64,000 bases of DNA from Porticoccaceae bacterium. GTDB taxonomy: Bacteria > Pseudomonadota > Gammaproteobacteria > Pseudomonadales > Porticoccaceae. The stretch spans positions 62,001 through 126,000 of the forward strand of contig JAJFKC010000039.1 in assembly GCA_021773435.1 (NCBI GenBank), given 5' to 3'. This document shows, piece after piece, positions 35,093 through 43,599 of the stretch (its first letter is position 1; every line of letters starts with the position of its first letter). A program made the position numbers and the translations under genes. The notes beneath the pieces were generated by a model. It was given only the letters and a program-made list of their open reading frames with translations, had not been told where the DNA came from and made no database searches.

Positions 35093-35515
35093 ATGAATAT
35101 ACTACCCAAACTTTCTATTGCCTTGATACTAATGTCCAGCCTGCTATTACCAGCTTGTTCAGAGCAAGGCGCGGATAGGAGCTCGGAGGTAGATAAGCGC
35201 TCAGATACTGATAAGAACTCAAATAAAGAGCCAGCAACACTTGCCGAAAATGCCCTTGCTCAGGCATGGGACAATTACAATGCGTCGGAACAGGCGGGTT
35301 TTGCCTGGGTAAACGCCAAAGTGGCATTAAATACTGCCACCTGGGCTTTGTCGGAGGGTGATTTCGAGACTGCAATTGCCGAGGCCAATCAGGCTAATTC
35401 GTTGGCGGAAAGCTCATTGGCGCAGGCAGCGGCAGCACAAAACGACTGGCGAAAACATTTTCCCAAAGCACCGGCAAAGGCAAGCTCTGCACCTAACGTG
35501 CCAGAAGCCAACTAA
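35093..35515 (+). CDS. Small lipoprotein in the sox operon, SoxK/SoxXA-binding-like
   Basis: A 140-residue protein with a lipobox LLPAC (C22), a charged Ser/Asp-rich linker, and an Ala-rich helical domain of about 65 residues (AWDNYNASEQAGFAWVN and AEANQANSLAESSLAQAA). Position between soxA and soxB, small size and the helical GDFETAI segment suggest SoxK (SAXB), a protein that stabilises or activates SoxXA. The match is by pattern and context, not by strong identity. Its stop codon overlaps the soxB start by one base. Confidence 0.6.
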   Translation: MNILPKLSIALILMSSLLLPACSEQGADRSSEVDKRSDTDKNSNKEPATLAENALAQAWDNYNASEQAGFAWVNAKVALNTATWALSEGDFETAIAEANQANSLAESSLAQAAAAQNDWRKHFPKAPAKASSAPNVPEAN

Positions 35516-37275
35516 TGAACCGGCGCGAATTTCTCGACTTATTGTGGAAGGCCAGCCTCACCGCTGGGCTAAGCGGTTGTGACCGTTTAGGAAATACCTC
35601 GGCGTCAGATTATTACGCCCTGCCCTCTAAAGGCGAGGCTCGAATATTACACATCACCGACACCCATGCTCAATTGCTGCCCATTCACTTTCGCGAACCA
35701 AACGTAAACATCGGTATCGGTGCTGCCAGAGGGCGCTTCCCGCACCTGGTTGGGAAAAACCTGCTCGACGAGCTTAGTGCTGCTAGCGGAAAAGTAAGTG
35801 ATCTGGACAAGCACGCCTATACCTACCTGGACTACACTGAATCCGCGGAGCAATTCGGCAAAGTCGGTGGCTTCGCCTATCTAAAAACATTACTTGACCA
35901 ACTCAGCGGCGATGCCAAGGGTGGCGCGTTGCTACTCGACGGCGGCGATACCTGGCAGGGCTCAGGTACTGCATTGTGGACCCGGGGCCAGGATATGGTC
36001 GGCGCCTGCAATCTCCTCGGTGTCGATGTCATGACCGGCCATTGGGAGTTCACCTATAAAGACTCGGAAACCCTGGCCAACGCCAAAGCCTTCAATGGGG
36101 ATTTTATTGCCCAAAATGTTAAAGCCACCGAAGATGCATTATTCGTCGGTACCGAAGTCCATGACGAAGATAGCGGTCACGTCTTCCCACCCTATGTGGT
36201 AAAAACCCTTAATGGCAGGCGTATCGCAGTGATCGGTCAGGCTTTCCCCTATACACCCATCGCCAACCCACGACGATTTATTCCCGACTGGACCTTTGGC
36301 ATTCAGGAGAGCGAGCTCGCCGAGCTGGTCGTGGATATTCGTGCCAAAGAAAAGGTCGATGCTGTCGTTCTACTTTCTCACAACGGTATGGATGTAGATT
36401 TAAAGCTGGCCAGCCAGATCAGCGGCATCGATTTTATTCTCGGCGGCCACACCCATGATGGCGTACCTCTACCCATGGTGATTGATAACCCCGGTGGTAA
36501 AACCGTGGTCACCAATGCCGGTTCCAACGGCAAATACGTCGGCGTGCTCGATATTGAATTTGGTGCTGCCGGCGTGAGTGGTTATCAATATCGCTTGTTT
36601 CCGGTCTTTGCCAATTTGCTAAGTCCTGATTCTGATATGCAGGCCTATATCGATAGCGTTCGCGCACCTTATCTGAAAAAGCTAGAAGAGCCATTGGCCG
36701 TCACTGAATCCCTGCTCTACCGCCGAGGAAATTTCTCAGGCACCTTTGACCAGCTCATATGCGATTCAATGCGCAATGTGCTCGACGCAGAGATTAGCCT
36801 GTCACCGGGCTTTCGCTGGGGAACTAGTGTGCTGCCCGGTGAAATCATCACCATGGAGCGGGTACTGGATCAAACCTGTATGACGTATCCGGAAACCTAT
36901 GTCCGGGAGATAACCGGAGAAAACCTTAAATTCATTCTCGAAAGCGTCTGCGATAACCTGTTCAACCCAGACCCCTATTATCAGCAGGGCGGCGACATGG
37001 TCAGAGTCGGCGGGCTGCGCTTTAGCTGTGCGCCTAAAGCCAAGATGGGCAAACGCATCGATAATCTTGAACTCAATGACGGCACACTCCTGGATGCCAG
37101 GAAATCGTATAAAGTCGCAGGCTGGGCGACGGTAGCATCCCAGGCACCCGGCGTGCCTATCTGGGATGTGGTGGCGGAATATCTGCACGCAGAAAAAACC
37201 GTCAATATCAGCCGGGGTAATAATCCGGTGCTGAAGGGCGTTGAGGGTAATCCAGGATTAGCAGATTACACCTGA
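35515..37275 (+). CDS. soxB: Thiosulfohydrolase SoxB, predicted Tat lipoprotein
   Basis: A 586-residue dimanganese hydrolase that releases sulfate from SoxY-bound thiosulfonate. Metal-binding motifs are HITDTHAQ, GGDTWQGSG, GHWEFTY (the SoxB version of the 5'-nucleotidase family motif), LSHNGMD and GGHTHDG. The N-terminus NRREFLDLLWK is a twin-arginine signal that runs into LSGC (C22) followed by Asp. This predicts a Tat-exported lipoprotein with an inner-membrane retention residue at +2. Typical SoxB proteins are soluble. The start overlaps the stop of the preceding gene. Confidence 0.93.
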   Translation: MNRREFLDLLWKASLTAGLSGCDRLGNTSASDYYALPSKGEARILHITDTHAQLLPIHFREPNVNIGIGAARGRFPHLVGKNLLDELSAASGKVSDLDKHAYTYLDYTESAEQFGKVGGFAYLKTLLDQLSGDAKGGALLLDGGDTWQGSGTALWTRGQDMVGACNLLGVDVMTGHWEFTYKDSETLANAKAFNGDFIAQNVKATEDALFVGTEVHDEDSGHVFPPYVVKTLNGRRIAVIGQAFPYTPIANPRRFIPDWTFGIQESELAELVVDIRAKEKVDAVVLLSHNGMDVDLKLASQISGIDFILGGHTHDGVPLPMVIDNPGGKTVVTNAGSNGKYVGVLDIEFGAAGVSGYQYRLFPVFANLLSPDSDMQAYIDSVRAPYLKKLEEPLAVTESLLYRRGNFSGTFDQLICDSMRNVLDAEISLSPGFRWGTSVLPGEIITMERVLDQTCMTYPETYVREITGENLKFILESVCDNLFNPDPYYQQGGDMVRVGGLRFSCAPKAKMGKRIDNLELNDGTLLDARKSYKVAGWATVASQAPGVPIWDVVAEYLHAEKTVNISRGNNPVLKGVEGNPGLADYT

Positions 37276-37354
37276 GTCTGACGGCGGAAAGAAATCCACA
37301 TTAATAATTTAGCGCACTATTACTAAGCGGCATTACTGAAGAGAAGATCAAATT

Positions 37355-37858
37355 ATGACCAAAACCATTAAAGAATTACGCTATTTTTTCCTGCTGATTT
37401 TAGCAGCGAGTTTTATATCCGTAGGCCTGGTCGCCCAGGCAGATCAGGGTGATACCTTAAGCGAACAAAAACCCTTTGCCGATGCACATATTATTTTGCA
37501 GGTTAGTGATGCAGAAAAAGCCCATGGCAATACCACCCTGGATATAGCCAACAATTTGATGAAGCATTACGGCGGTCAGGATAAGGTCGATATTGAAGTG
37601 ATCGCCTTCGGTGCTGGCATTTCACTGCTTTATAACGACAGTGGCGATATGGACCACCAAGATATGGCAAAGGCTGGACGTGTCGCCAGCTTAATCGAAC
37701 ATGGCGTCAGATTTTATGCCTGCGGCAACACGCTTGATACCATCGAGCGCAACACTGGCAAACGACCCACCTTATTACCCGGTGTTGAGACTGTACAAAC
37801 CGGTGTAGCTTTTATGATTAGCGAGGTGAATCGAGGCTATACGCTTGTTCATCCATGA
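37355..37858 (+). CDS. Periplasmic DsrE-family protein
   Basis: A 167-residue protein with a Sec-type signal (hydrophobic 11-26, cleavage probably after AQA near residue 29) and a DsrE-like fold. C123 in FYACGNTL sits at the family's active cysteine position. DsrE/TusD-type proteins carry sulfur as a persulfide. An exported version at the end of a sox operon may bind sulfane sulfur or polysulfide in the periplasm, by inference. It lies 79 bp after soxB and is closed by a strong hairpin. Confidence 0.8.
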   Translation: MTKTIKELRYFFLLILAASFISVGLVAQADQGDTLSEQKPFADAHIILQVSDAEKAHGNTTLDIANNLMKHYGGQDKVDIEVIAFGAGISLLYNDSGDMDHQDMAKAGRVASLIEHGVRFYACGNTLDTIERNTGKRPTLLPGVETVQTGVAFMISEVNRGYTLVHP

Positions 37859-37899
37859 GGCTTTCAGTCAAACCGGCCCAACTATTTACCCCCGTATAA

Positions 37900-37929
37900 A
37901 AGCCTGCAATAACCTGGTATTGCAGGCTT
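37900..37929. terminator. Bidirectional terminator hairpin
   Basis: A perfect 12-bp stem (AAGCCTGCAATA and TATTGCAGGCTT) around ACCTGG lies between convergent dsrE and YeeE-type genes. AATTT follows on the plus strand, and TTATAC follows on the minus strand. Confidence 0.85.
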
Positions 37930-37945
37930 AATTTGTAATAATCGA

Positions 37946-38476
37946 CTATTCGTATTTGTCTTTTAGAACAAAAAACACTATGCCCAACAAACCAGCACTA
38001 AGGCCCATGGCAAGATAAATGCCGCTGACACCGAGCACACTTTCAAGGGTGATTTGGCCAAAGTTTGCAGTTTCAAACAGGCTCGCTTCGATAAAAGGAA
38101 AGACCAGCGAGAATAAAAAGGCCCCTACCAGGCCACCCAATAAAGTCGCCAGCGCGTCCTTCTTGCCTTCCGATACACCCACCACACAGGTACCCGGACA
38201 AAATCCGGACACCGCCCAACCAATTCCAAATACTATTCCACCCAGTGCGACGCCCCAGATATAAGCGGGTTTTATCGACATATTCGCCAGGCCACCCAGG
38301 TCGAGTAAATAAATACCCAGGGTGCCAACACCAATCGCGGTACCCATCAATTTGATAATCCACATATCCTTGAGCCTCAAGGTACCAAGAATACGTCGGT
38401 AACTTGTCGCTCCACCCAGATAGAGAATGGCACCAAATGCGCAGCCGATTAAAAAACCAATCACTAAAGTCGTCAT
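37946..38476 (-). CDS. YeeE/YedE-type sulfur transporter, C-terminal half type
   Basis: A 176-residue membrane protein with about five helices. SGFCPGTCVVG near residue 91 is the signature of the second half of TsuA/YeeE thiosulfate transporters. It follows the sister gene at 38478 with no more than one base between stop and start, so the two are co-translated. Together they resemble a full-length TsuA split in two (PmpA/PmpB-like). It probably imports thiosulfate or another sulfur species. Cytoplasmic import beside periplasmic Sox suggests assimilation or overflow. Confidence 0.85.
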   Translation of the reverse strand: MTTLVIGFLIGCAFGAILYLGGATSYRRILGTLRLKDMWIIKLMGTAIGVGTLGIYLLDLGGLANMSIKPAYIWGVALGGIVFGIGWAVSGFCPGTCVVGVSEGKKDALATLLGGLVGAFLFSLVFPFIEASLFETANFGQITLESVLGVSGIYLAMGLSAGLLGIVFFVLKDKYE

Positions 38477-38477
38477 A

Positions 38478-39017
38478 TCAACTCTCCGAACTGGAACGAT
38501 AAAGAAATTTAGCCATCAAAATCGCCGCACCAAAGCCGGTGACCGCGAAAATAAACGAACTGATCGCCAATTGAGGAACGCCGCTAATCATATGGCCGCT
38601 AGTACAGCCTCCCGCTAGCCGAGCACCAAACAGTAACAGGGCACCGCCGCCAAAAGCGGCCGCATAACGCTTGATCATCGAATCACCAAAGCGCTGCTTC
38701 CACATAGCTGGCATGGAGCCTTTATCCTGTTCAGGTTGACGCTTGCGCAGTAAAGTCGAGGCAATACCACCGCCCACAAACATACCTAGCACCAACATCC
38801 AGCCATAACCGACACCCCAATCCGTCTTGTTGCCGTATTTAGAAAGATAAGCGTTAGACTCCGCAAACTCGGGAGCCACTTTGTGCACAACGGCAGCGTC
38901 GGACACCACAAACTGGGTCGAAACACCCAGCGGTTTAACCAGAGCAGTCGCCAGGATAAGCAGTAGGCCGAGCGAAATACCCGCTGCCTTCCAGGAAATA
39001 ATATAATCGCGTTCCAT
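38478..39017 (-). CDS. YeeE/YedE-type sulfur transporter, N-terminal half type
   Basis: A 179-residue membrane protein with LAGGCTSGHMISGV near residue 131, the signature of the first half of YeeE/TsuA. The frame opens at 39059, but the ATG at 39017 follows ACGGGGTG and starts MERDYIISWKAAG just before the first helix. The loop after the first helix (residues about 28-55) is long and probably extracytoplasmic. It is the promoter-proximal gene of a pair, divergent from the thioredoxin gene. Confidence 0.82.
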   Translation of the reverse strand: MERDYIISWKAAGISLGLLLILATALVKPLGVSTQFVVSDAAVVHKVAPEFAESNAYLSKYGNKTDWGVGYGWMLVLGMFVGGGIASTLLRKRQPEQDKGSMPAMWKQRFGDSMIKRYAAAFGGGALLLFGARLAGGCTSGHMISGVPQLAISSFIFAVTGFGAAILMAKFLYRSSSES

Positions 39018-39080
39018 AAGCACCCCGTTCATTGTTAAATTCGTAGTAAAGTCTTGCATTAGGAAATTAGGTTATTATCA

Positions 39081-39090
39081 TATAAATATC
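39081..39090 (-). promoter_or_regulatory. Motif GATATTTATA shared with the soxC operator
   Basis: Read on the minus strand, this decamer is identical to the core of the palindrome at 30549-30572, and both extend to a TAAC end. It lies in the divergent promoter between the YeeE pair and the thioredoxin gene, so it may be a second site for the BigR-like regulator. Confidence 0.5.
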
Positions 39091-39133
39091 AATGCTTAGC
39101 TTATAACTTATGTGTATATAGGCAAGCTCGACT

Positions 39134-39679
39134 ATGGTAAGACTCATGATTTCATTTAAGAAAAACAGGTCTCCCCTGAAAAGTCTCGTTACTCTGACGC
39201 CAGGCCGTTCAGCAACGAAGGTGCTGGCGCTGATATTCTGCCTGGCCGGGTCGGGGTTCCTGACGACTAAACTAGCTGCAGCAACGGAGAACAATTACGC
39301 GCTCCGAGGCAAGCTTAAAAAACCTGTTGTTCTTTATGTCTCTCGCACGGACTGCCATTTCTGCCATCTTCTCAAAGAAGAAATTCTTAATCCCCTGCTT
39401 CGTTCCGGCGAATACACAGACAAAATAATTTTCAGAAACCTGGTGCTGGATAGCACTGAACGTGTGGCAGATTTTAAAGGCAATCTGGTTTCCCCCAGTG
39501 AAATGGCCAGAGCCTTAAAGGTCGAACTAACGCCGACATTGTTATTTTTAGATAGTAATAATCAGGAGCTAGCCCCCCGCATGGTGGGTTATCAGCGCTC
39601 GGAATATTATTTTTATTACCTGGAGGAAACCATCCGTAATGCCGTCGAGGCCATCAATAAAGCATCCACTGAGAAATAA
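39134..39679 (+). CDS. Periplasmic thioredoxin-fold protein, SoxW/SoxS-like
   Basis: A 181-residue protein. A hydrophobic stretch around residues 31-50 is a signal or anchor. The thioredoxin active site is C73-H-F-C76 in SRTDCHFCHLLKEEIL, and the cis-Pro loop is VELTPTLLF. In sox loci such proteins (SoxW, SoxS) keep SoxY or cysteines of SoxXA reduced. That role here is inferred from position and fold. No SoxV/CcdA electron donor is in the window. An alternative start is ATG 39146. Confidence 0.75.
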   Translation: MVRLMISFKKNRSPLKSLVTLTPGRSATKVLALIFCLAGSGFLTTKLAAATENNYALRGKLKKPVVLYVSRTDCHFCHLLKEEILNPLLRSGEYTDKIIFRNLVLDSTERVADFKGNLVSPSEMARALKVELTPTLLFLDSNNQELAPRMVGYQRSEYYFYYLEETIRNAVEAINKASTEK

Positions 39680-39802
39680 GATCAAAACGATCAATAATTT
39701 GCTTTAAATCATTGTCCTTGAAATCGACAGCGTGAAACGCTAACTCCCTCAGCGCCTGGGCGCCTTTACCAACCGTTACCTTGCTCAATTAAGGAAAATT
39801 TT

Positions 39803-40285
39803 ATGGCAGCCGAAAAACCTACCACCCATGCACATGAACCCGGCCATGACCTTCACCTGGAACATGAAGATACAACGATTCGCTTTTTGCACGGCGTCAT
39901 CAGGGTAGCGGTAAAAATTCTCGCCGTACTCATGGTACTGGTGATCGTCTGGGGGATTGGCGATGTCATTTATGTCCTGTACCAACGTCTTACCGAACCG
40001 CCTTTTTTGCTCTTACAGATCAATGACATCTTTGCCACATTTGGCGCTTTTCTGGCCGTGCTGATAGCCATTGAAATCTTCATTAACATCAGTATGTACC
40101 TGAGCACCAATGTCATACCCGTACGCCTGGTCATTGCCACCGCGCTTATGGCCATCGCTCGGAAAGTTATCATTTTCGACTTTGAACGCCTGGAGCCGGA
40201 ATTTATCTATGGCACCGCGGCGGTTGTCCTATCGCTAGGCATTACATACTGGTTAATAACAAAAGAACCGGGCAAGCATCTGTAG
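39803..40285 (+). CDS. PsiE-family membrane protein
   Basis: A 160-residue protein with four predicted helices and a His-rich cytosolic N-terminus (HAHEPGHDLHLEHED). FLHGVIRVAVKILAVLMVLV and ARKVIIFDFERLEP are recognisable blocks of the phosphate-starvation-inducible PsiE family. Function is unknown. AAGGAAAATTTT precedes the ATG. Confidence 0.8.
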   Translation: MAAEKPTTHAHEPGHDLHLEHEDTTIRFLHGVIRVAVKILAVLMVLVIVWGIGDVIYVLYQRLTEPPFLLLQINDIFATFGAFLAVLIAIEIFINISMYLSTNVIPVRLVIATALMAIARKVIIFDFERLEPEFIYGTAAVVLSLGITYWLITKEPGKHL

Positions 40286-40535
40286 TGCTGACTAATAGTC
40301 CGCAATCAATAACCAGGTGCGTCCTGGACACTCGACCAGCATGGCGTACTGACGCTATCTTGTCGCTAACTGCAAAATAAAATACCGGTAGCCTTTTTAT
40401 CGGCAATCCTATAGCCTTTTTTCTGCGTGGGTTTTCTAGAAGACTTTTCTGCACAGCTTTCCGCATAACTATAGTCGGTTGATTTTGAGCCGGTTAATTT
40501 TTCAGCAACTAACAATAACTCTAAGGAGAACATTT

Positions 40536-41063
40536 ATGTCTGATCTATATGATTTGAGCGTACCCACCTACCGGCGGGTATTGACATCGGCAATTGCTGT
40601 TATGGAAAAAGGCGCGAGTTATTTCGCAGAACAGGGCATCGATCCAGGGGAAGTCATCGATATGCGTCTGGCGCCGGATATGGCGGCATTCCCCTTTCAG
40701 GTGAATTCTGTTCGACACCACTCAATGGGCGCGGCTAAAGGTTTATTGGCCGGAGAATTTTCGCCGCCGCCTGATATTCCCGAACTAGATTATCAAGGCT
40801 TAAAAAAACTGTTATCTGAAGCATTGACTGAGCTCGACACCATTGACTCTGACGCTATTAACGCAGTAGCGGGAAAAGCCATGTACTTCAGAATGGGCGA
40901 TTTTGAATTACCTTTCACCTCTGAGAATTTTATCCAATCATTTTCCCTGCCCAATCTTTATTTTCATGCCACAACCCTCTATGACATGTTACGAATCAAA
41001 GGTGTGCCTTTGGGTAAAATGGATTATCTGGGTGCTATGAATGTAGGCTTGCCGGCGTCATAA
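40536..41063 (+). CDS. DUF1993 family protein
   Basis: A 175-residue protein. The frame is open from 40479, but AAGGAGAA directly before the ATG at 40536 marks the start (MSDLYDLSVPTYRRVLTS). The conserved HHSMGAAKGLLAGEF and LPNLYFHATTLYDMLRIKG blocks fit DUF1993, a DinB-like four-helix fold. Function is unknown, and family members are often near fungal or environmental redox genes. It is possibly co-transcribed with the GST gene 75 bp downstream. Confidence 0.8.
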   Translation: MSDLYDLSVPTYRRVLTSAIAVMEKGASYFAEQGIDPGEVIDMRLAPDMAAFPFQVNSVRHHSMGAAKGLLAGEFSPPPDIPELDYQGLKKLLSEALTELDTIDSDAINAVAGKAMYFRMGDFELPFTSENFIQSFSLPNLYFHATTLYDMLRIKGVPLGKMDYLGAMNVGLPAS

Positions 41064-41138
41064 GACTACTGTTTGCTCACTCGTTATTTATCTAATCATT
41101 AATTCTCCAAACAGGCATCTATTCAGCAGGAATTCGAT

Positions 41139-41978
41139 ATGACCAACACCACTTACACGCCACCCAAAGTCTGGCAGTGGGACGCAGAAAGCGGAGGCAG
41201 GTTTGCTAATATCAATAGACCCATCGCAGGTGCCACCCACGATAAAGCCTTGCCCATTGGCGAGCATCCGCTGCAACTCTATTCCATGGCTACACCTAAT
41301 GGAGTGAAAGTCACAGTGTTGTTGGAGGAGCTGCTTGAACTGGGCAAATCTGACGCCGAGTACGACGCCTACCTGATCAATATCATGGACGGCGACCAGT
41401 TTGGCAGTGACTTTGTGGCAGCGAATCCCAATTCCAAAATACCGGCTTTAGTTGACCACAGCACCTCTCCACCCACCCGTGTATTTGAATCGGGCGCTAT
41501 ACTGGTTTATCTGGCAGAAAAGTTCGGCGCCTTCCTGCCCTCCGAGCCATCTGCGCGGGCAGAATGCATGTCATGGTTATTTTGGCAGATGGGCAGCACA
41601 CCTTATCTTGGCGGCGGCTTCGGACACTTTTATGCCTACGCACCGGAAAAGATCGAATACTGCATTAACCGCTACGCTATGGAAGTGAAACGTCAACTGG
41701 ACGTGTTAGACAAGAATCTATCCACCCGGCGCTATCTATGCGGCGACGAATACAATATATCAGATATGGCCAACTACGCCTGGTACGGTGCCCTGGTACT
41801 CGACACAATTTATGAGGCTCAGGAATTCCTCGACGTGAACTCGTACACCCATGTGGTTCGCTGGGCGTCTGAGATTAAGACGCGCCCTGCCGTTCAGCGC
41901 GGAGAACGTGTCAATAAGGGTTGGGGGCCAGAGGATGAACGGGTGCCAGAGCGACATAGCGCCAATGATTTCACTTAA
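41139..41978 (+). CDS. yghU: Glutathione S-transferase YghU-like (disulfide-bond oxidoreductase)
   Basis: A 279-residue GST with the YghU layout: a long N-terminal extension (TYTPPKVWQWD), then the thioredoxin domain with YSMATPNGVKVTVLLEE, NPNSKIPALVD and FESGAILVYLAEKFG, and an all-helical C-terminal domain. YghU-type enzymes bind two glutathiones and reduce disulfide bonds of small thiols. Cytoplasmic. The next gene is convergent on the other strand. Confidence 0.88.
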   Translation: MTNTTYTPPKVWQWDAESGGRFANINRPIAGATHDKALPIGEHPLQLYSMATPNGVKVTVLLEELLELGKSDAEYDAYLINIMDGDQFGSDFVAANPNSKIPALVDHSTSPPTRVFESGAILVYLAEKFGAFLPSEPSARAECMSWLFWQMGSTPYLGGGFGHFYAYAPEKIEYCINRYAMEVKRQLDVLDKNLSTRRYLCGDEYNISDMANYAWYGALVLDTIYEAQEFLDVNSYTHVVRWASEIKTRPAVQRGERVNKGWGPEDERVPERHSANDFT

Positions 41979-42167
41979 TCTCATAGGCATTACTCATTCT
42001 AATCCCAGATAACATTTACTGGGCCGCGAACTCACTGATGCAACGCTGACAAACTTTCTCCTCCATTGACCAATTTTCTAGGTAATGCAGGTATATATAA
42101 CAGTCTTTTTTAAAGCCAGACTGAGAGACCAGGTAACTGGTTCACACCGATCATTAGCACCCTTCAT

Positions 42168-42593
42168 CTAACGATCAAGTTCGGGCATACGGGGGAATTG
42201 AGCTTTGCCTTTCATGGGCTCGAGCCAGGAGACACGAGAATCACAGAAGATTTCGGCCGTGGGGTTTAGTTTTGGAAATTCTCTGGCTGTTGAAAGCCGG
42301 ATCGAAACAAAAGCCGGCTTCGAATCCCGCTCAGAAGGCAGCGAACACAAGTGCGTACCGCACTCGCCACAAAAAGCCAGGCGGCGAACTGATCCACTAT
42401 CGGCTCGTTTATCGAAATATTTCGGTGTGCCTTTCGTAAACCTAAAAGTTCCAAAATCCGCCATACTCGACATACGAAATGCCGAGCCGCTGAGTATTTG
42501 GCAATCCCGGCAATGACATATGCCGACCCATGAATCGTCAAGATCCGATTCGTACCCAATCGCTCCGCAAAAGCATCCACCAGAAATTTCCAT
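42168..42593 (-). CDS. GFA/CENP-V family zinc protein
   Basis: A 141-residue protein of the glutathione-dependent formaldehyde-activating (Gfa-like) family. The zinc-binding cysteines are visible in GGCFCGAIGYE, CHCRDCQ and FCGECGTHL. The catalytic importance of the family outside Gfa itself is uncertain, so no reaction is assigned. It is a single gene read leftward, with a 147-bp gap to the SDR gene upstream. Confidence 0.85.
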   Translation of the reverse strand: MEISGGCFCGAIGYESDLDDSWVGICHCRDCQILSGSAFRMSSMADFGTFRFTKGTPKYFDKRADSGSVRRLAFCGECGTHLCSLPSERDSKPAFVSIRLSTAREFPKLNPTAEIFCDSRVSWLEPMKGKAQFPRMPELDR

Positions 42594-42740
42594 TAGCTTT
42601 GTCCATTTATCACTTTCGTTAACGGGAGGAGTAAACTCCAGTGTCGTTTCAAACTGTCGTTTTAAACAAGCGCTTCAAACAGGCGTCGGATTTCTATGTC
42701 TATGCAAATATAAAGGCCAGTCCTTAGATACCTACTATCA

Positions 42741-43505
42741 TCAAGCCGCCATAATCCCACCATCAACTGGCATTGCATGGCCAGTGACAAAAGAAGCCTG
42801 ATCCGAACACAACCAAACGGCGGTCGCGGCAATTTCACTGGGTTGGCCAAGTCGCCCTACGGGCTGCCATTTTGCTACACGGGCTTTGCCCTCTTCAGCA
42901 CCACCGGTTAAACGCTCCACCATAGGCGTTTCGATCACACCGGGGCAGACAGCGTTAACGCGAATATCTTTTTTGGCAAATTCCAGCGCGGCTGTTTTAG
43001 TGAGGCCGACGACACCGTGTTTGGCAGCCACATAAGCGGGAGAACCTTTGACGCCAACCAGCCCAGCAACGGATGCGGTGCTGACTATGGCTCCACCATC
43101 GCCCTGAGCCAGAAACTGCAATATTTCGTATTTCATACAGAGCCAGACACCTTTGAGATTAATCTGATAATTGAGATCAAAGTTTTCTTCTGTGCAGTTA
43201 ATCGTGGTGGCGGCGTCGCCTTCGATTCCGGCATTGTTGTAGGCGCAATCAAGACGACCATAGGTATCAACCACACCTTTAACCAGGGCTTCAACTTCTG
43301 CGGCTTTCGAAACATCACACTTGATGAAGGTAGCTTCACCGCCAGCCTTTTTGATCATATCGACGGTTTCGTTACCGCCATCAACATTGACGTCTGAGAC
43401 CACCACTTTGGCGCCCTCCTCGGCAAACCTCAGGGCCGACGCTCTGCCAATACCTGAACCTGAACCGGTCACCATTGCTACTTTTCCTGCCACTAATCCT
43501 GTCAT
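42741..43505 (-). CDS. Short-chain dehydrogenase/reductase (SDR)
   Basis: A 254-residue classical SDR. The NAD(P)-binding TGSGSGIG is at residues 13-20, NNAG at 90-93, and the catalytic residues are S145, Y158 and K162 (YVAAK). The acidic D38 after strand 2 (VSDVN) favours NAD(H). The substrate is an alcohol or ketone that cannot be named. It lies downstream of the PncC gene in the same direction and may feed the ketone-oxidising enzymes of the locus. Confidence 0.92.
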   Translation of the reverse strand: MTGLVAGKVAMVTGSGSGIGRASALRFAEEGAKVVVSDVNVDGGNETVDMIKKAGGEATFIKCDVSKAAEVEALVKGVVDTYGRLDCAYNNAGIEGDAATTINCTEENFDLNYQINLKGVWLCMKYEILQFLAQGDGGAIVSTASVAGLVGVKGSPAYVAAKHGVVGLTKTAALEFAKKDIRVNAVCPGVIETPMVERLTGGAEEGKARVAKWQPVGRLGQPSEIAATAVWLCSDQASFVTGHAMPVDGGIMAA

Positions 43506-43599
43506 TTTTATTTCCTCGTAGTAACATAAATAAGATAAAATTATTTGAACAAAAATTGATTGTTTAACTGGAAAATCGTTTTACCGAAGTCCTTATTAT

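Noticed and set aside
42573-43505. Operon of the SDR and GFA genes
   Set aside because: A 147-bp gap separates them without overlap or common signals, so co-transcription is not supported by the sequence.
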